Shown here one piece after another: positions 47,287 through 55,812 of a stretch of DNA of 64,000 nt (within the stretch, counting starts at the first letter, position 1; the number at the start of each line of letters is the position of its first letter). The DNA is from Verrucomicrobiaceae bacterium UBA1938. Lineage in GTDB: Bacteria; Verrucomicrobiota; Verrucomicrobiia; Verrucomicrobiales; Verrucomicrobiaceae. The notes below the pieces were generated by a model that ran no database searches, was not told where the DNA came from, and worked only from the letters and a program-made list of their open reading frames with translations. The translations under genes were made by a program, and so were the position numbers. The stretch spans positions 238,189-302,188 of the forward strand of contig DDFC01000025.1 in the NCBI GenBank assembly GCA_002336895.1, written 5' to 3'.

Positions 47287-47712
47287 TCAATAGCTGAAAA
47301 TCTCGCCGTCTTTGAAAAAGCGCTTCAATTCGACTGCAGCGGCTTCCGGGGAGTCGGAGGCGTGGACGACGTTGGTCATTTTGTCAGTGCCGAAGTCGCC
47401 ACGGATGGTGCCCTTGGGGGCGACCTTGGAGTCGGTGGGGCCGAGGAGGTCGCGGACGTGGGAGATGATGTTTTCCCCGCAGATGGCCACGGCGATGACG
47501 GGCTTGCTCTTCATGAAGCTGGCGACGTCCGGGAAGAAGGGCTTGTCTGCGATGTGAGAGTAGTGCTCCTTGAGGAGTTCATCGGTGAGCTGGATCATTT
47601 TGCAGCCACGGATACGGAACCCCTCGTCTTCCAGGCGCTTGAGGACTTCGCCATTGATGCCGCGTGCCACGCAGTCGGGTTTGAGCAGGATGAGGGTGGT
47701 TTCTTGGGCCAT
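47287..47712 (-). CDS. ndk: Nucleoside diphosphate kinase
   Basis: The 141-residue enzyme equalises nucleoside triphosphate pools by a phospho-histidine intermediate. The active site is NVVHASDS with His117. The start TTLILLKPDCVARG and RGDFGT are conserved. Length is exactly typical. It lies upstream of the tRNA-Leu gene on the same strand with a 52-bp gap. Confidence 0.97.
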   Translation of the reverse strand: MAQETTLILLKPDCVARGINGEVLKRLEDEGFRIRGCKMIQLTDELLKEHYSHIADKPFFPDVASFMKSKPVIAVAICGENIISHVRDLLGPTDSKVAPKGTIRGDFGTDKMTNVVHASDSPEAAAVELKRFFKDGEIFSY

Positions 47713-47822
47713 GAGATCAGGTTTTTAGGGGGAAAAGGGTGTGCACAGTGCCGTCCGCGCAGCCATCCGTCAAGGCTGGGAATGTTTTGCCAGATGGAAA
47801 GCTGGAGCTAGGCTCAGCCCTG

Positions 47823-48566
47823 ATGCCCGCCCGCTCCTACGCCTTCTTTGACCTTGATCACACGCTGCTGCCGTTCGACACGCAGGCGCTGTTTTGCAAT
47901 TTTGTGCTGCATCGGGAGCCGTGGCGGGTGCTGCTGCATGCGCTCTTTGTGCCGGTGGCGCTGGCGCGTGCGTGCGGGCTGGCCAGCACGGCGACGGCGA
48001 AGCGGGCCTTTTTAAGCTACCTGCGGGGGATGCCGCGAGAGCGCCTGGCGGACTATGCGCATGAGTTTGCCAGCGTGTGTGTGCCACGCTGGGCCTACCC
48101 GGATCTGAGGGCGGAGATTCTTCGGCACAAGCACCAGAACCGTGTCCTGGTGCTCAACACGGCGAGCCCGGATTTCTATGCGCGGGAGATTGCGCAAGTG
48201 CTGGGGTTTGACTACTGCATCTCCACGCGTTTCGAGGTCGGCAGGAAATTTCCCGGCATGCCGCGGCTGGTGACGGGGAACAACAAACACGAAGCCAAGA
48301 TCGCGGCGATGGAGGAGGTCGTGCCCGGGCTGGTGGAACTGACGGAGAAAGAGCGCGCCGACTGCTGGAGCTATTCTGACAGCGCCGCCGACCTGCCGTT
48401 GCTGGAGTATGCGGGCTATGGGGTGCTGATTCACCCTTCAGGCAGTCTGGCGGCGATCGGCCGGCAGCGTGATTGGGCCATTCTGCGGCCTGAGCGCCCC
48501 TACCGGACCAAGGCGGGGGACATGCTGCGTGTGGTGCTGCAGATGTTTGGCCTGCATCCGGAGTGA
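47823..48566 (+). CDS. HAD-IB family hydrolase (SerB-like)
   Basis: The 247-residue protein has the HAD nucleophile motif FFDLDHTLLPFDT (Asp at the third and fifth positions), then a cap, VLNTASPDFYA (motif II), and CWSYSDSAADLPLLEYAGYG (motif IV). The pattern is that of the HAD-IB group, which includes phosphoserine phosphatase-like enzymes and lipid phosphatases. The substrate is uncertain. The ATG at 47823 is chosen at the nucleophile. A longer frame from 47739 overlaps the ndk promoter region. Confidence 0.85.
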   Translation: MPARSYAFFDLDHTLLPFDTQALFCNFVLHREPWRVLLHALFVPVALARACGLASTATAKRAFLSYLRGMPRERLADYAHEFASVCVPRWAYPDLRAEILRHKHQNRVLVLNTASPDFYAREIAQVLGFDYCISTRFEVGRKFPGMPRLVTGNNKHEAKIAAMEEVVPGLVELTEKERADCWSYSDSAADLPLLEYAGYGVLIHPSGSLAAIGRQRDWAILRPERPYRTKAGDMLRVVLQMFGLHPE

Positions 48567-48644
48567 TGAACAAGACCTGAAGCGCGGCCTTGCTCAATGC
48601 GCAGACGGCTTTATGATCGTGACCGACTTTCCCCTTTCTGTGAG

Positions 48645-48720
48645 GCACCTGTAGCTCAGTGGATAGAGCAGCCGATTTCTAATCGGCCGGTCGCAGGTTC
48701 GATCCCTGCCGGGTGCGCCA
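48645..48720 (+). tRNA. tRNA-Arg (anticodon UCU)
   Basis: A standard 76-nt cloverleaf: acceptor GCACCTG, D-arm GTAGCTCAGTGGATAGAGC, anticodon loop TTTCTAA giving UCU, T-arm GCAGGTTCGATCCCTGC, and acceptor 3' strand CGGGTGC followed by discriminator G and encoded CCA (48718-48720). Confidence 0.97.
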
Positions 48721-48733
48721 CAGAGGAGGTGGA

Positions 48734-50713
48734 TTATTTTTTCCGGTGCCTTATCAGAGGCAGTGCATTGCGGTCCAGAGGGGCGGTGCACCAGCGGCTG
48801 TTGAACTGTGGCAGGAGCATGACAGCCTGCCGCTCAGGAGGGCGCGGTGTCACGTCGATGGCCAGGTGGCGAATTGGAGGAGGGTTTGGCTTGCCTGGGG
48901 TGGGATGGGGACTGACGCCCCAGTTTTTGCCCTCGGTGTCGGAGGTGATGGAGGCATTGGCCGGGAAGTTGTTCCAGGCGCTACTGAAGGACTGGATGAT
49001 GCGGCCGCGAGGATCCGCCCATGCGATACGGCCGCGCTGAGCCTCAAGCCGGAAGTGGAACTGAGGGTTTTCAGCTTCATCTTCTGAGATGGCGCTGCAG
49101 AAGATGACCCGGTATTCCCCGGGGGCCAGCATCAGGCCAGGTGAGCCCGGTGGCAGGCCTGAGCCGAGGCGGTCTTCAAAAAATTCGCGGCCCTGGCCTT
49201 GGAAATGAGTGAGGCGCCAGCCGGTCAGATCCACGGGTTTGGAGGAGGGATTGTACAGCTCAATCCAGTCGGGAGTGTCTCCACGCGGGGTGCGCAGGGC
49301 TCCGTCATTCTTTGGCTGAATCTCAGTCACGACCACGGGTGGTTCGCCGGTGGAGGGCATCCATGCTTCGAAATTCCAAGGGGTCTGGTCTGTCCATTCG
49401 TAGATGTCGGATGCCTGAGTCTCTATCTGCAGGCCGCCGGTCCAGACACCGGAACGGATGCCGTGCTCTTCCAGCAGCTGGTGCACTTCGGCCAGTTCGG
49501 CGGCTGAGTGAATGCTCGCGAGCTCGCCTTCGGGCAAGGCTTCCGCCTGCACCTGTGCACGGTGCCACGTCATGCGAGTGTTGAGCAGAGAGAAGGTCTT
49601 GTTCAACGGGACGACGGTGAAGTTTTGAAGGGGCTGCACGGTGCGTGCAGGAGGAATCTTTTGCAGCACCTGCTTGTTCACCTCGTCAAAAAGGTAGATG
49701 AGCGCGGCGGTCACGATCACCGTCGTCATCATGGAGATCATGGGCCGCTTGGAGATGGTGCGCTGGATCATCGGCTGGCTCATGCGGTCAGCTGCGCGCA
49801 AAACGGCCTGACGCATGTCTGCGGCGGTCTTGTAGCGCTCGGCGGGGCTTTCACGCAAAGCCTTGGTCACGATCTTGTCCAGCCCCGGGGGGCTGCCTGC
49901 TTTTTTGGACGGGGGCTCAAAGACTCCGACCGGGAAGTGCCCCGTGATCATTTCATACAGGGTGACACCGACGCTGAAGATGTCTGCACGGTGGTCCACC
50001 TCGGTGCTCAGGCGGCGCTGCTCAGGAGCGGCGTACACAGGCGTGCCCATGATCAGGGCGCTGCGCGTCTGCGCCGTCGTCGTGCTTTCTGCCTGCATGA
50101 GTTTGGCCAGTCCAAAATCCGCCACGCGCACACTGTCGCGGCCGTCGATCAGGATGTTGGTGGGCTTGATGTCGCGATGGATGACACCGTGGTCGTGAGC
50201 AAACTGCAGTGCTTCGCACACCTGGGCGATGATCTGCAGTGTGCGCTGCAGCGGCAGCTGGCCGTGCTTCATGATCTCAAAGAGAGAGGTGCCGTCCACA
50301 TATTCCATGACGATGAAGAGATAGCCGGCCTCATTGCGGCCAAAGTCATAGACTGCGACGATGTGCGGGTGCTGCAGCCGAGCGAGAAGGCGTGCCTCAC
50401 GATGAAAGCCTTCCACAAACAGGGTGTCTCTGCCGAGGTCTGGAGGAAGTATTTTCACCGCGACACGGCGCTCGAGGGAAGTCTGCATGGCCGAGTAGAC
50501 CGCGCCCATGCCGCCGCGGTCGATGAAGCGAAAGCCGGTGTAACCAGGAAAGCACGACTCAAGCTCTTCTGCGAGCGGAGGCTCCCAGTCTGTGGCCTGA
50601 CCACCCAGGACGCCATCCATGAGGCCTACGGGATTCAGGCCGAGGAGAGGCGAAGGTGCGGGTGATGCATGATTACTGTCACGGGCATCCTGCCCGGGGG
50701 AGTGGGCGCTCAT
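48734..50713 (-). CDS. Membrane Ser/Thr protein kinase with C-type-lectin and lamin-tail-like domains
   Basis: The 659-residue protein has a full kinase domain (about residues 45-300): RGGMGAVYSAMQTSLERRVA, VAVKIL, the catalytic loop HRDIKPTN with Asp181, DFGLAKL and GTPVYAAPEQ. One membrane segment lies near residues 324-342 (MMTTVIVTAALIYLF). Outside, a C-type-lectin-like region (about 375-460, with ASIHSAAELAEVHQLL and WTDQTPWNFEAW) and a lamin-tail-like region (about 470-590, with DWIELYNPSSKPVDLTGW) follow. Family knowledge suggests the outer domains sense a ligand and the kinase phosphorylates inner targets. It diverges from a sigma factor gene, a pairing common in Verrucomicrobia and Planctomycetes. 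The ATG at 50713 is chosen. A longer frame to 50764 is open. Confidence 0.9.
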   Translation of the reverse strand: MSAHSPGQDARDSNHASPAPSPLLGLNPVGLMDGVLGGQATDWEPPLAEELESCFPGYTGFRFIDRGGMGAVYSAMQTSLERRVAVKILPPDLGRDTLFVEGFHREARLLARLQHPHIVAVYDFGRNEAGYLFIVMEYVDGTSLFEIMKHGQLPLQRTLQIIAQVCEALQFAHDHGVIHRDIKPTNILIDGRDSVRVADFGLAKLMQAESTTTAQTRSALIMGTPVYAAPEQRRLSTEVDHRADIFSVGVTLYEMITGHFPVGVFEPPSKKAGSPPGLDKIVTKALRESPAERYKTAADMRQAVLRAADRMSQPMIQRTISKRPMISMMTTVIVTAALIYLFDEVNKQVLQKIPPARTVQPLQNFTVVPLNKTFSLLNTRMTWHRAQVQAEALPEGELASIHSAAELAEVHQLLEEHGIRSGVWTGGLQIETQASDIYEWTDQTPWNFEAWMPSTGEPPVVVTEIQPKNDGALRTPRGDTPDWIELYNPSSKPVDLTGWRLTHFQGQGREFFEDRLGSGLPPGSPGLMLAPGEYRVIFCSAISEDEAENPQFHFRLEAQRGRIAWADPRGRIIQSFSSAWNNFPANASITSDTEGKNWGVSPHPTPGKPNPPPIRHLAIDVTPRPPERQAVMLLPQFNSRWCTAPLDRNALPLIRHRKK

Positions 50714-50823
50714 CAGCAGGGTGTCTTGGAAGGATGCATGGAGGTGGGGGCAGCGATAGTGCAAGGCTCATGCCAGATGGGGCCGGCGAGCGGTATGCAC
50801 GGGCTGATTTACCCCTGCAGGAT

Positions 50824-50835
50824 TGTGACTGTGAC
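50824..50835 (-). promoter_or_regulatory. Tandem GTCACA repeat in the kinase/sigma control region
   Basis: TGTGACTGTGAC on the plus strand reads GTCACAGTCACA on the minus strand. The same GTCACA core occurs on the plus strand at 50861-50866, ahead of the sigma factor gene, so the divergent control region holds three copies in two orientations. These may be binding sites of one regulator or promoter -35 elements. No assay supports either. Confidence 0.45.
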
Positions 50836-50856
50836 GGATTTTTTTTTTACAACCTC

Positions 50857-50888
50857 TGCTGTCACAAAAGCGTAGCCATGCTTCTAGT
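50857..50888 (+). promoter_or_regulatory. Putative promoter of the sigma factor gene (TGCTGTCACA element)
   Basis: TGCTGTCACA (50857-50866) is followed, 17 bases later, by CTAGT (50884-50888), only eight bases before the sigma gene ATG (50897). The same ten bases, with CTACT 16 bases later, occur ahead of the secretion operon (51678-51708). The shared -35/-10-like arrangement suggests that one sigma factor reads both. If it is right, the sigma mRNA would be almost leaderless. Confidence 0.5.
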
Positions 50889-50896
50889 TTATCGGC

Positions 50897-51649
50897 ATGT
50901 CGAAAACTCCCCCTACGCATCATGGCGCATTTCCGGTAACACGCTGGAGCATGGTGCTGGCATTGCGCGAAGGCGGAGATCTGCAGGCAGGCAGGCTGGC
51001 CCTGGATGAGCTGTGCAGAATCTACTGGCGGCCCATTTATTCATACGCACGCTTTCAGGGGCATTCCCCTGCTGATGCGGAGGACCTGACGCAGAGCTTC
51101 TTCAGCTTTGTCTTGGAGAAGGCTTTATTCAGCAGTGCAGATTCATCACTGGGGCGCATGCGGAACTATCTGCTAACCGCCTTCAGCAGGCACATCAAAC
51201 ACTGGCAGCGCCAGTCGTCTGCGCAGAAACGCGGTGGGGGGAGGGAGATCTTGTCGATAGAAGCGTCGCAGGCGGAGGACGAGCTGTCCATCCAGCCTCC
51301 AGACCACCGTACTCCGGAACTGATCTACCAGCGCATGTGCGCCCTGCGCATCATCGAAGCCACCGTGGAGCAGCTGGCCAAGGAGCAGGAAGAGGCTGGA
51401 AAGAGAGAGCAGTTTCAGCTCCTGCGCCCCCGTCTTGATCCCACTGTGGCGGGCTCTGGCAATGATGCTGAACTGGCGGCGCGACTAGGCATGACGCATG
51501 ATGCCGTGCGCCAGTCCATCTCAAGATTGAGAAAGCGATTTCGCGAGATCATGCGGACGCTGGTGGCGGGCACCCTGGCCTCTCCCACAGAGGAGATGGT
51601 GCAGGAGGAGCTGGCGGCTCTGCGAAATGCCCTCGTGAGGAGGGAGTAG
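50897..51649 (+). CDS. ECF-type RNA polymerase sigma factor (kinase-associated)
   Basis: The 250-residue protein has FPVTRWSMVLALREG at the start, region 2 with PADAEDLTQSFFSFVLEKAL, and region 4 near residues 193-215 with AARLGMTHDAVRQSISRLRK. The pattern is the ECF group common in Planctomycetes and Verrucomicrobia that lies beside a Ser/Thr kinase, as here. No transmembrane part is present. It is separated by 132 bp from the first secretion gene on the same strand and shares a promoter-like element with it, so it may direct RNA polymerase to the secretion operon. Control by the kinase through phosphorylation is a hypothesis. Confidence 0.88.
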   Translation: MSKTPPTHHGAFPVTRWSMVLALREGGDLQAGRLALDELCRIYWRPIYSYARFQGHSPADAEDLTQSFFSFVLEKALFSSADSSLGRMRNYLLTAFSRHIKHWQRQSSAQKRGGGREILSIEASQAEDELSIQPPDHRTPELIYQRMCALRIIEATVEQLAKEQEEAGKREQFQLLRPRLDPTVAGSGNDAELAARLGMTHDAVRQSISRLRKRFREIMRTLVAGTLASPTEEMVQEELAALRNALVRRE

Positions 51650-51677
51650 AGGCTGTGCTGACAAATCGGTGAGAAAT

Positions 51678-51708
51678 TGCTGTCACAGGAGCTGACCACC
51701 TGGCTACT
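51678..51708 (+). promoter_or_regulatory. Putative promoter of the secretion operon (TGCTGTCACA element)
   Basis: TGCTGTCACA (51678-51687), a 16-base spacer, then CTACT (51704-51708). The gene start at 51782 is 73 bp downstream. It is the second copy of the element seen ahead of the sigma factor gene, and CGGCA also follows each at a similar distance. Identity is limited to the core blocks, as expected for promoters rather than copied DNA. Confidence 0.5.
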
Positions 51709-51781
51709 CAACCGGCAAGCAGACGGCGCACAGGCCCCGCGAGCTGACTCCAACACACATCAAACTACATCACCCACTGAA

Positions 51782-52093
51782 ATGAACTCCATTGCCATCA
51801 CCACTCTTGGCACCAACATCCTGCGCTTTACCATGCCGCTTGCCGCCTCTTCCAGCGATCTGACAAGCAAGTTCAGCGGCATCATCAACATTCTGAACCT
51901 TGTGGGCCTGGTGCTTGCCTTTGGCGGCCTGCTTTTCTCCGCCGTGATGTTCATGATGGGCAACACCGAGCGCGTGCTTTACGGACTCGTGGGCGCCGGC
52001 ATTGGCGGCCTCGCATTCATCATCACGAAGGTCATGTTCTCCACGGCTGGCGGTTCCAGCGATGTGGATTCCATCGACATGGGTACGAACTAG
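51782..52093 (+). CDS. VirB2/TrbC-like pilin subunit
   Basis: The 103-residue protein has an N-terminal hydrophilic leader with PLAASSS that may hold a cleavage site. Two membrane segments follow (IINILNLVGLVLAFGGLLFS and VLYGLVGAGIGGLAFIIT), joined by a short basic-acidic turn (MGNTERV). This is the size and hairpin shape of VirB2/TrbC pilins. No residue motif defines the family, so the call rests on shape and on being first in a T4SS-like gene order. The start is the ATG at 51782. The frame to 51677 is open but overlaps the promoter-like element. Confidence 0.75.
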   Translation: MNSIAITTLGTNILRFTMPLAASSSDLTSKFSGIINILNLVGLVLAFGGLLFSAVMFMMGNTERVLYGLVGAGIGGLAFIITKVMFSTAGGSSDVDSIDMGTN

Positions 52094-52184
52094 TTCCCTG
52101 GCAATGGAGCTCTCTCCCTGATGCGCCCCCTGCGGGGTGCGTCAGGGCTGGGAGCCCGTTGTTGCATGCCAAAACGAGCACACC

Positions 52185-52556
52185 ATGGAACAGCAGAGCG
52201 TCAAACTGCACGAAACCAATGAAGGCCGCGACAGCCAGCAGGGCATCGCGGGCTTTGAAGGGGCCAACGCCCTCTGGTTCATGCTGGCTTTTGGCATGGC
52301 GATGCTGATTTTCCGCAACATGGCCAGCGCGCCGGACGCCAACATGTCCATGGCGATCTTGGTTTCCTCCATTCCGCTGGTGCTGGTTTCACTCTACTGC
52401 TTCGGGCTGAAGCAGGGAAAGCCTCCGTCTTACGATGTGGAGCTTTTTGAATGGCTGATCATCAAAGCAGCCAAGGCCCCCTACTTTTCCCCCAGAAAAG
52501 TCGAGCCCATTGTGCTCCCCTGGGTGGATGATCCCGCCAAAGACCCTCCTCTATAA
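52185..52556 (+). CDS. VirB3-like inner-membrane protein
   Basis: The 123-residue protein has two membrane segments in the middle (NALWFMLAFGMAMLIF and MAILVSSIPLVLVSLYCFG). Its soluble C-terminus contains SYDVELFEWLIIKAAKAPYF. Size, topology and the place just before the VirB4-like ATPase gene fit VirB3 of type IV secretion systems. No diagnostic residues were found, so this rests on context. It is separated by 12 bp from the ATPase gene. Confidence 0.65.
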   Translation: MEQQSVKLHETNEGRDSQQGIAGFEGANALWFMLAFGMAMLIFRNMASAPDANMSMAILVSSIPLVLVSLYCFGLKQGKPPSYDVELFEWLIIKAAKAPYFSPRKVEPIVLPWVDDPAKDPPL

Positions 52557-52568
52557 TAAGCCTGTCTG

Positions 52569-55268
52569 ATGGCGAAATTCATCAATTCCTACCTCGATGA
52601 GGATCTCATCATCTACCGGGGCCTCCAGCGAGGAGGTGCCATCGGCAGAGGTTACAATGTCGAGATGCCGGACACAGAGAACACAGACGCCTCCTGGCTG
52701 ATGGCCCTGGAGGACAATCTGCGTGTGCTGCTGCGCATGGTCCGTCCGGAACTGCGGATGCAGGTGTCCTGGAGTGTGGACAGCGACTACCGGAAGGAGC
52801 TGGAGCGCTACCGGCAGAAAACTGAGGAGCTGCCCCAGGACCGCTGGTCCACCCGGCAGCGGGAGGAGCGCTACAACCGGTATGACAAGAAGATCCGCGA
52901 GCACAAGCTGCGCCGCGAACACCTGCAGTTTTATTTCACGTCACGCATCCAGGGCAAGGCCATGGGTGGAGGACGACAGTATTATGAAGAGCTGCTGCAG
53001 GCCGCGAAGCGAGAGCAGGGGGAGCTGGAAGAGGCCCTGCGCCAGCAGTTTGGCACGCTGGGCGGCCGTGTGATGCCCATGACGGACATGGATCACTTTG
53101 AGGCCTTCTACCGGTACTTTAATCCGAGCGCCTTTGAGAATGAAGCGCTCAAGCTGGAAGATCTGTACGATCCCACCAAGACTGTCTGCGAGATGTGCTT
53201 TAACAGCGAGGCGGCACCTGTGCGCATGGGGACCTCCACCTTCAAGATGGACGGGTTTTACCAAGGCATCTGCGTGCTGAAGAGCCTGCCCAAGTTCACC
53301 TACATCGGGATGATGCGCACGCTGACGCAGCTGGACATCCTGGACTACCAGATCATCACCAATATCGAAGCGGGAGACGTGGAGAAGGACCGGGTGGCCA
53401 CCGAGGGCAAGGTGGCGCGACTGGAGCGCGGCAAGATCACGCCCTCTCTCGAAGCCACGCTCATCAAGCTGCGCACCCGCATCCGCCGCCTGAGCACGAA
53501 CGAGGTGGTGCCCTACCGCATGCACCTCATCGTGCGTGTGTGGGACAAGGATGCAGACACCTGCTCCAGCAAGCTTTCTGCGATCCGCAACTCCATCCTC
53601 AAGCTGGGAGGCGCGCAATCCTACGAGCCCACTCTGCCCACCAGCGTGCGGAACTACTGGCAGCTCTGCATGCCGGGCTGGACGTGGGCCAACTACAACG
53701 ACTTCAAGCTCTACGTCGAGGATGTGAACCTGGCGGATCTGCTGCCGATCTCCAGCACGCCGACAGGGGATCTCGAAGAAGCCGAGGCCATTTATGACGG
53801 GCCGCGTGGAGCGCTCGTGGGTACGACCACCTTTGTGGGCAAGGAGGGGGCGATGCGTCCGGAGCACGGCATCATGTTTGGGGCTTCGGGGGCAGGGAAG
53901 TCGGTGTTTACCATCGATCTACTGACGCAGACCGCGCCTTATTACGACTTTACCGCGATCGTGGAGGAGGGGCTTTCGTACAATCTCTTCACCCGCCTGT
54001 ACGGGTGCGAGCCGATCATCGTCCAGCCAAACGGCAACCTGACCTTCAACTACTTCGACACGCGGGGCCTTCCGCTGAGCTCAGACCAGCTCGGTGGGGC
54101 TACAGCTGTGGCTCACCTCATGGCGGGCCCTCCGCCTGACATTGACAAAGACCGCATCCGTCAGGCGCTGCTGGCCAAGCAGATCGAGCGCTTGTACATC
54201 GACCAGTTTGAAAGCTGGGCCAGCCGTAATGCCGAAGGCCGCGCCGAGGCGGCACGCAGGGTGGCCGTGGCCGATGAATGGCGCAAAAAGCGCATGCCCG
54301 GCGGCACGGTGCTTTCGGACGCGTGGATGGATTTCCGTGGCAGCCTCATGGAGGGAGACTCCATGGCCACGGAGTATGATCGCATGAGCGTGGATCCCGC
54401 GCTGCTGGAGGACTTTCTGAACAATCCGGGCAACCAGTGGGACCTCATGAGCATGGCGTATACTCTCATGAAGCCCGAGGACATGCCGACGCACAGCCAG
54501 TTCGTAGAACTGCTGAATCTCGAGAGCCGCCAGCGCCGCGCGCATGAGGATCTGGGCCTGCTCCGCATGCTGCTGGAGCCGTGGAGCCGTACCGGCCGCT
54601 ATGGGGCCATCCTGGATGGTGTGAATAATGTGAGTCTGAGCGGCAAGGTGGTCCACTTTGAGCTGTCGTACATTCCCGAGTCTGCGAAGGAGCTGCGCAC
54701 CGTGGCGGCCTTCCTGATCACGAACGACCTGCGCAAAGAGATCATGAGCCGCCCGCGTTCCACCCGCAAGCGTGTCATTCTGGAGGAGCTCTCCGCCTTC
54801 CTGGCCATGCCGGATGGTGACCGCATCACGCGTGAGTACTACGAGCGCATGCGCAAATACTCCTGCTGGGTGTTCTCCATCATCCAGCAATTCCAGCGCA
54901 TCAAGGACCACCCGGTGCGGTCGTCTGTGGTGGGGAACTCCCGTGTGATGTACATGCTGAAGCAGCCCGACCAGCGGGATGTGGAGAGCATGAGCGAGGG
55001 CTTCCGGATTCCCTCGATCACGAAGAAACAGGTGACGAGCTTCCCGGATCCATCGGAGATGAAGTCGGACCCGTTTGGCTCGTTCGTGTACTACCACGAG
55101 GCCACGGGGCGTCCGCGAATCGCCATCGGCAGGCACTATGCCTCCAAGGAGATGATCCTGGCCTCCGCCACGTCCGGGGAGGCGTTTGAACGCCAGAACG
55201 CCGAGCTCAAGAACTACGGCGGCGATGCCTACAAGATGATTCTCAGCCAAGCCAAATCGAAGAAATGA
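52569..55268 (+). CDS. VirB4/TraC-like secretion ATPase
   Basis: The 899-residue protein fits VirB4-type ATPases in length and layout: an N-terminal part of about 400 residues and a C-terminal nucleotide-binding part. The Walker A motif is FGASGAGKSVF (Gly438, Lys444, Ser445). The Walker B-like strand is RVILEELSAFLA (735-746), where the usual Asp-Glu is Glu739-Glu740. VFSIIQQFQRI follows, at the place where TraC/VirB4 have a TQ motif. These proteins power assembly and export at the inner membrane. It overlaps the next gene by 4 bp. It is the most confidently placed gene of the cluster. Confidence 0.9.
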   Translation: MAKFINSYLDEDLIIYRGLQRGGAIGRGYNVEMPDTENTDASWLMALEDNLRVLLRMVRPELRMQVSWSVDSDYRKELERYRQKTEELPQDRWSTRQREERYNRYDKKIREHKLRREHLQFYFTSRIQGKAMGGGRQYYEELLQAAKREQGELEEALRQQFGTLGGRVMPMTDMDHFEAFYRYFNPSAFENEALKLEDLYDPTKTVCEMCFNSEAAPVRMGTSTFKMDGFYQGICVLKSLPKFTYIGMMRTLTQLDILDYQIITNIEAGDVEKDRVATEGKVARLERGKITPSLEATLIKLRTRIRRLSTNEVVPYRMHLIVRVWDKDADTCSSKLSAIRNSILKLGGAQSYEPTLPTSVRNYWQLCMPGWTWANYNDFKLYVEDVNLADLLPISSTPTGDLEEAEAIYDGPRGALVGTTTFVGKEGAMRPEHGIMFGASGAGKSVFTIDLLTQTAPYYDFTAIVEEGLSYNLFTRLYGCEPIIVQPNGNLTFNYFDTRGLPLSSDQLGGATAVAHLMAGPPPDIDKDRIRQALLAKQIERLYIDQFESWASRNAEGRAEAARRVAVADEWRKKRMPGGTVLSDAWMDFRGSLMEGDSMATEYDRMSVDPALLEDFLNNPGNQWDLMSMAYTLMKPEDMPTHSQFVELLNLESRQRRAHEDLGLLRMLLEPWSRTGRYGAILDGVNNVSLSGKVVHFELSYIPESAKELRTVAAFLITNDLRKEIMSRPRSTRKRVILEELSAFLAMPDGDRITREYYERMRKYSCWVFSIIQQFQRIKDHPVRSSVVGNSRVMYMLKQPDQRDVESMSEGFRIPSITKKQVTSFPDPSEMKSDPFGSFVYYHEATGRPRIAIGRHYASKEMILASATSGEAFERQNAELKNYGGDAYKMILSQAKSKK

Positions 55269-55771
55269 AAACGTCCATCCTCATCCTTCTAGCGGGCCTG
55301 TGCTCCCTGCTGCCCGCCTGCTCAAACTCCAGCGGTGGTGTGAACAAGGGGCTTGTCGGCGCCGGCGCCGGCGGGCTTCTCGGAGCCATCGTGGGAGATC
55401 ACCTGCTCAAGAGCAACAACAGCAGTTCTTCGACCACCACGGGCGGCGGTGGAACAACCTCCAGCAGCAGCAGCTCCGGGGGGCTGAGCAGCCACGCGGG
55501 TCTCATCTCGGGTGCGGTGGCAGGTTATGCCGCAGGCGCCATCAGTGACTCCATGTCGCAGAATGAGGTGCGGCAGAAATATCTCGACGGCTACAACAAG
55601 GGCCGAAGCGACGCCATCAAAGACCTCTACTGGCTCAAGCGTGATGCCGAACGACCCAGCGGGGACGGGGGCATCCAGCGCCGCTACTACGAAGTGCCGG
55701 TGCCTGAACATGTGACCACTGACGGTGTCCTGGTGGAGCCGCGCAAGGTCGTCATCGAGGTCGTGGAGTGA
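55265..55771 (+). CDS. Lipoprotein with glycine-zipper motif
   Basis: The 168-residue protein has a lipobox LLPAC after a signal peptide, then LVGAGAGGLLGAIVGDHLL (glycine-zipper-like) and a long Ser/Gly/Thr linker. A second Gly/Ala-rich stretch (GLISGAVAGYAAGAISDSM) and a basic, soluble C-terminus follow. It could act like VirB7 or another outer-membrane lipoprotein of the secretion channel. It starts within the ATPase stop (4-bp overlap), so it is co-translated. The family is unknown. Confidence 0.72.
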   Translation: MKTSILILLAGLCSLLPACSNSSGGVNKGLVGAGAGGLLGAIVGDHLLKSNNSSSSTTTGGGGTTSSSSSSGGLSSHAGLISGAVAGYAAGAISDSMSQNEVRQKYLDGYNKGRSDAIKDLYWLKRDAERPSGDGGIQRRYYEVPVPEHVTTDGVLVEPRKVVIEVVE

Positions 55772-55812
55772 CTTTCATTTTCGTCCCACACAAACACACC
55801 CAATACAGCACC

